Below, in pieces: positions 8,201-8,224 of a DNA stretch of 8,224 nucleotides. How positions within the stretch are numbered: the first letter of the stretch is position 1; every line of letters starts with the position of its first letter. The notes under the pieces were generated by a model. That model searched no databases. It saw nothing but the letters and a program-made list of their open reading frames with translations, and was not told the DNA's origin. The stretch is from Thiotrichaceae bacterium (GTDB lineage Bacteria > Pseudomonadota > Gammaproteobacteria > SZUA-229). The DNA lies in NCBI GenBank assembly GCA_002746365.1, contig NVWZ01000010.1:63067-71290 (forward strand), read 5' to 3'. The translations under genes and the position numbers were made by a program.

Positions 8201-8224
8201 AACAACTGTACCTTCAATCACATC
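2288..8224 (-). CDS. Giant DUF11 / isopeptide-forming repeat surface protein, 5' partial
   Basis: This is the C-terminal 1,978 residues of a larger protein. The frame is open to the window edge, and the first codon that could start (GTG, 8221) falls inside a β-strand of a repeat, so the real start lies outside. Residues are numbered from that GTG. About 1-240 resemble the isopeptide-forming fimbrial D2 type (VTYEALVLD, DNLPPGMVF, FVIVYRARVLN). DUF11-type sandwiches follow at about 239-400, 405-550, 553-735, 741-900, 901-1063, 1064-1220 and 1224-1356, with signatures such as GDTLRYT, NxG and DAIPxNxSYVANS. SdrD-B-like domains lie at about 1363-1420 and 1777-1850, another DUF11-like unit at 1646-1770, and an OmpA-like tail at 1880-1950. 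Ten cysteines fall in five plausible pairs, as expected for an exported protein. No membrane segment or LPXTG motif is visible. A structural or adhesive role is inferred; the family call is firm, the function is not. Its stop overlaps the downstream ATG by four bases. Confidence 0.93.
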   Translation of the reverse strand, partial: DVIEGTVVTVTYEALVLDEILALQDLTSTVNVQWHSRDGPDVNQRDGSGVPALNDYFNAAPVTTVITTADNNAVAKLRLIDTFEPSIPLLGDNIVRVGDIVDYEVRVNVQEGSHTNFAVEDNLPPGMVFEETVSINGIAAPFAAVAPFTYSTIVAPVVVGDPTTGPTTVTWSVADLVNPGDNLANNDFVIVYRARVLNLVHPQVNNIALPNTVNVDYDSALGAAPTKTDNEILDLQQPNLSVTKVAAPANGDTIIDAGEVITYTIEITNNGTAPAYDVELSDVIPLGLRQAGITLPLVDGTQLLVAGTILPNVTPTFNVLTGATNWDFDSGVADQYNIPAGDTLQIIYIIQADAGLGSGATLTNQAQVQLYYSFDNNDVPTAAAVTGVREIYGPSNTAQVVLTTLPASALLKENPAVLDASIGETFTYRITVPEVLQSTALYDVRILDDLTASAANLQFVSVTKVQGSEPWVPANIGTITDNLIIADETIGIDIPANERIIIDVTVTLRDANPPNVTPLPFSNTASYLFNAVDNSGLPVSIGPGSTTVDMRVVEPELTMDKRGPGGLVNFATPIAYTLVVENVGTGPAFDTTIIDQLPNTPDNPPLTGGTCDAPPVNFNVRITTAADEVTVVRALVEGVDYTAVHTAAPTCELEITALTDAARIEAGEKFIASYLVTLDVASQSGAQLTNVAGATRWFSLDTAGAGATGETREYIRVITDGTIALIDHEDASGPVTVEAATLDIQKTVINVTTGQDPGFDASPGDVLRYTIAINNGGTVDAAGVTVTDAIPVNASYVANSVTLNGLPVAQPDAGVSPLIAGIDVSSSDLTPPFPGVGNGMITIGQTATVTFDVLLNPVITSGTAISNQASITSPSTGIQLSDDPNIAGPADPTLTTITSAPAFQVQKTSQDMTGDLSALEAGDTLRYTLTVKNIGQENAVNVLLSDAIPANTSYVANSTTLNDVAVVDPAAGISALAAGMLVNAPENITAGFLRADTNPAANNVATITFDVVISLTVVDGTVISNQGFINGNGAGSGVFPQQPSDDPATPLPDDATLDIVGNVPVIDVLKTVAIQIDNGTAGVVDAGDTLRYTITTSNIGAIPATGVVLTDAVPANTTYVADSVRLDTLPVGQPDAGVSPLIAGIDISSSDLTPPLPGAGAGTLTAGESSVVTFDVLVSGAAIPGTLISNQGFVSSNEVPVEPSDADGIDANGDQPTVVVVGNVQQLAITKQVLVVGGGTALAGGQLEYIVRVSNIGSIDANNVVITDDLDLLTGTAGEVTLVSGSNLLDGLVIADNLVGSVLTINIGVLPVASITELRFRVDLSSGLSIGQTVSNTADVSWNVPAETVSATADIDIGGTPGTANLTGNVWHDSNFDNVIDTSEILLANWTVEIYLNNTLLGDTLTDSNGGFQFSGLIPNPPGGISYELRYFSPGATATTAALGVTNSAFTDGPQRITDIFTTSGSVVQNLNSPRQPNGIVYDSVQRVSVAGAQLTMVNQTRSNQVVPDTCFDDPNQQNQVTLTEGYYKFDLNFSDITRCAENDEYEIQVQPPANGFVGTTSVIIPPVTPVTGAAQDVPNCPGTAADLVPATAIHCENSASEFPAPDSVLPRTSGTNYALKFLFNNVPATDQIFNNHIPVDPELDQAVSISKVAGILNVTRSQLVPYTITLSNTLNVRISDLNVVDNFPAGFKYVEGSSRIDGVEQEPLVNGRQLTWTNLSVEVNESRVIKMLLIVGSGVGEGEYVNTAQIFNAFTGEPFSGLSTATVLVIPDPTFDCTDIIGKVYDDANNNTYQDQGEKGLPGVQIATARGLRVTTDAHGRFHITCAIVPNEIRGSSFIMKLDDRSLPSGYRVTTENPRVQRATRGKMMKFNFGATIHRIVRLDLADGVFEKDSTTLRPQWTSRIELLIIELQKSASILRLSYLGENETEGEVDDRLDAIEEHISDRWQELDCCYKLTIEKEVFWRKGNPSDRKVFE
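2297..2303 (-). promoter_or_regulatory. Shine-Dalgarno site inside the end of the giant gene
   Basis: AAAGGTG lies five bases upstream of ATG 2291, within the last codons of the upstream gene. The ATG overlaps that gene's TGA stop (ATGA). This arrangement is typical of translational coupling and favours 2291 as the original start of the OmpA gene. Neither in-frame alternative (ATG 2255, TTG 2066) has as good a site. Confidence 0.55.
2372..2584 (-). other. C-terminal degenerate OmpA-like module of the giant protein
   Basis: Residues 1880-1950 follow the OmpA pattern: RLDLADGVFEKDSTTLRP (strand, then start of helix), IELLIIELQKSASILRLSYL (helix, then strand), DDRLDAIEEHI (the LSxxRA helix). 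The GHTD aspartate is missing (YLGENETEG instead), while an Arg sits where the ligand Arg would be expected. It may dock on the partner instead of binding peptidoglycan. The assignment is by eye and needs a profile or structure comparison. Confidence 0.45.
2672..2893 (-). other. Second SdrD-B-like domain
   Basis: Residues 1777-1850 read CTDIIGKVYDDANNNTYQDQ then GEKGLPGVQIATARGL and VTTDAHGRFHI. The acidic loop (Asp1786, Asp1787, Asn1789, Asn1791, Asp1795, Glu1798) matches the family's calcium site. Cys1777 and Cys1826 bracket the domain and could form a disulfide. It is followed by LPSGYRVTTENPR and FNFGA, a block recalled from the C-termini of related DUF11 proteins. Confidence 0.7.
3962..4135 (-). 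other. First SdrD-B-like domain with calcium-loop pattern
   Basis: Residues 1363-1420 of the giant protein begin with LTGNVWHDSNFDNVIDTSE, where Asp1372, Asn1374, Asp1376, Asp1380 and Glu1383 match the D-x-N-x-D-x3-D-x2-E calcium loop of SdrD-B-like domains. TLTDSNGGFQFSGL follows, the usual second half of such domains. A rigid, calcium-stabilised spacer is the known role in other surface proteins; metal binding here is inferred from the pattern only. Confidence 0.65.
4739..4840 (-). repeat. Conserved 34-residue segment, copy in repeat unit 3
   Basis: This stretch encodes LPVGQPDAGVSPLIAGID and on to PGAGAG. It differs from the copy at 5708-5809 at only five of 34 residues (A/G, V/I, F/L, V/A, N/A), although the DNA matches at only about three quarters of positions by eye. 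Between the two lies unit 2, whose equivalent segment is different (DPAAGISALAAGM). Confidence 0.8.
5708..5809 (-). repeat. Conserved 34-residue segment, copy in repeat unit 1
   Basis: This stretch encodes LPVAQPDAGVSPLIAGID and on to PGVGNG, the partner of 4739-4840. It starts just after the YVANS motif and leads into the next strand of the β-sandwich. Similar AGVSPLxAGI ... SSDLTPP stretches are recalled from DUF11 proteins of other proteobacteria, so this is probably a family feature and not a local novelty. Confidence 0.8.

Noticed and set aside
8219..8221. GTG at 8221 as the true start of the giant protein
   Set aside because: The frame continues upstream to the window edge, the sequence there is mid-domain (a β-strand of a repeat), and no signal peptide follows.

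Overview
The window holds two genes, both on the minus strand and both cut by a window edge. They look like one operon encoding a cell-envelope pair. The upstream gene (8224 to 2288) is the C-terminal 1,978 residues of a giant extracellular protein built from DUF11 / isopeptide-forming β-sandwich repeats, two SdrD-B-like domains and a short C-terminal module that resembles a degenerate OmpA domain. The downstream gene (2291 to beyond position 1) encodes an exported protein with three tandem OmpA-like (peptidoglycan-binding type) domains followed by a β-rich region that leaves the window.

Organism: the OmpA domains, which bind diaminopimelate peptidoglycan, and the Sec signal peptide point to a Gram-negative bacterium. 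The moderate GC content (mid-40s %, judged by eye) and the palindromic repeat reading LRHSER...SARND fit a gammaproteobacterium, but this is inference and no genus can be named.

Layout, in the direction of transcription: 8224-6002, N-proximal β-sandwich domains (true start outside the window); 6001-4154, four consecutive DUF11-type units, two sharing an almost identical 34-residue stretch; about 4135-3962, a first SdrD-B-like domain with a calcium-loop pattern; 3960-2900, cysteine-bearing β-sandwich and a last DUF11-like unit; 2893-2672, a second SdrD-B-like domain; 2584-2372, the OmpA-like tail; stop at 2290-2288. The stop overlaps an ATG (ATGA) that has a Shine-Dalgarno sequence and opens the frame of the OmpA gene. 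The next 225 bases hold two inverted repeats (2186-2249 and 2099-2160). The frame runs through both of them into a classic signal peptide at 2066-2001, then through the three OmpA domains to the window edge.

Likely joint role (inference): the giant repeat protein forms a surface or periplasm-spanning fibre, and the OmpA-type partner ties the assembly to peptidoglycan. The most unusual local feature is the pair of palindromic repeats lying inside the open 5' part of the OmpA gene without breaking its frame. No RNA gene, IS, CRISPR array or convincing promoter or factor-independent terminator was seen.
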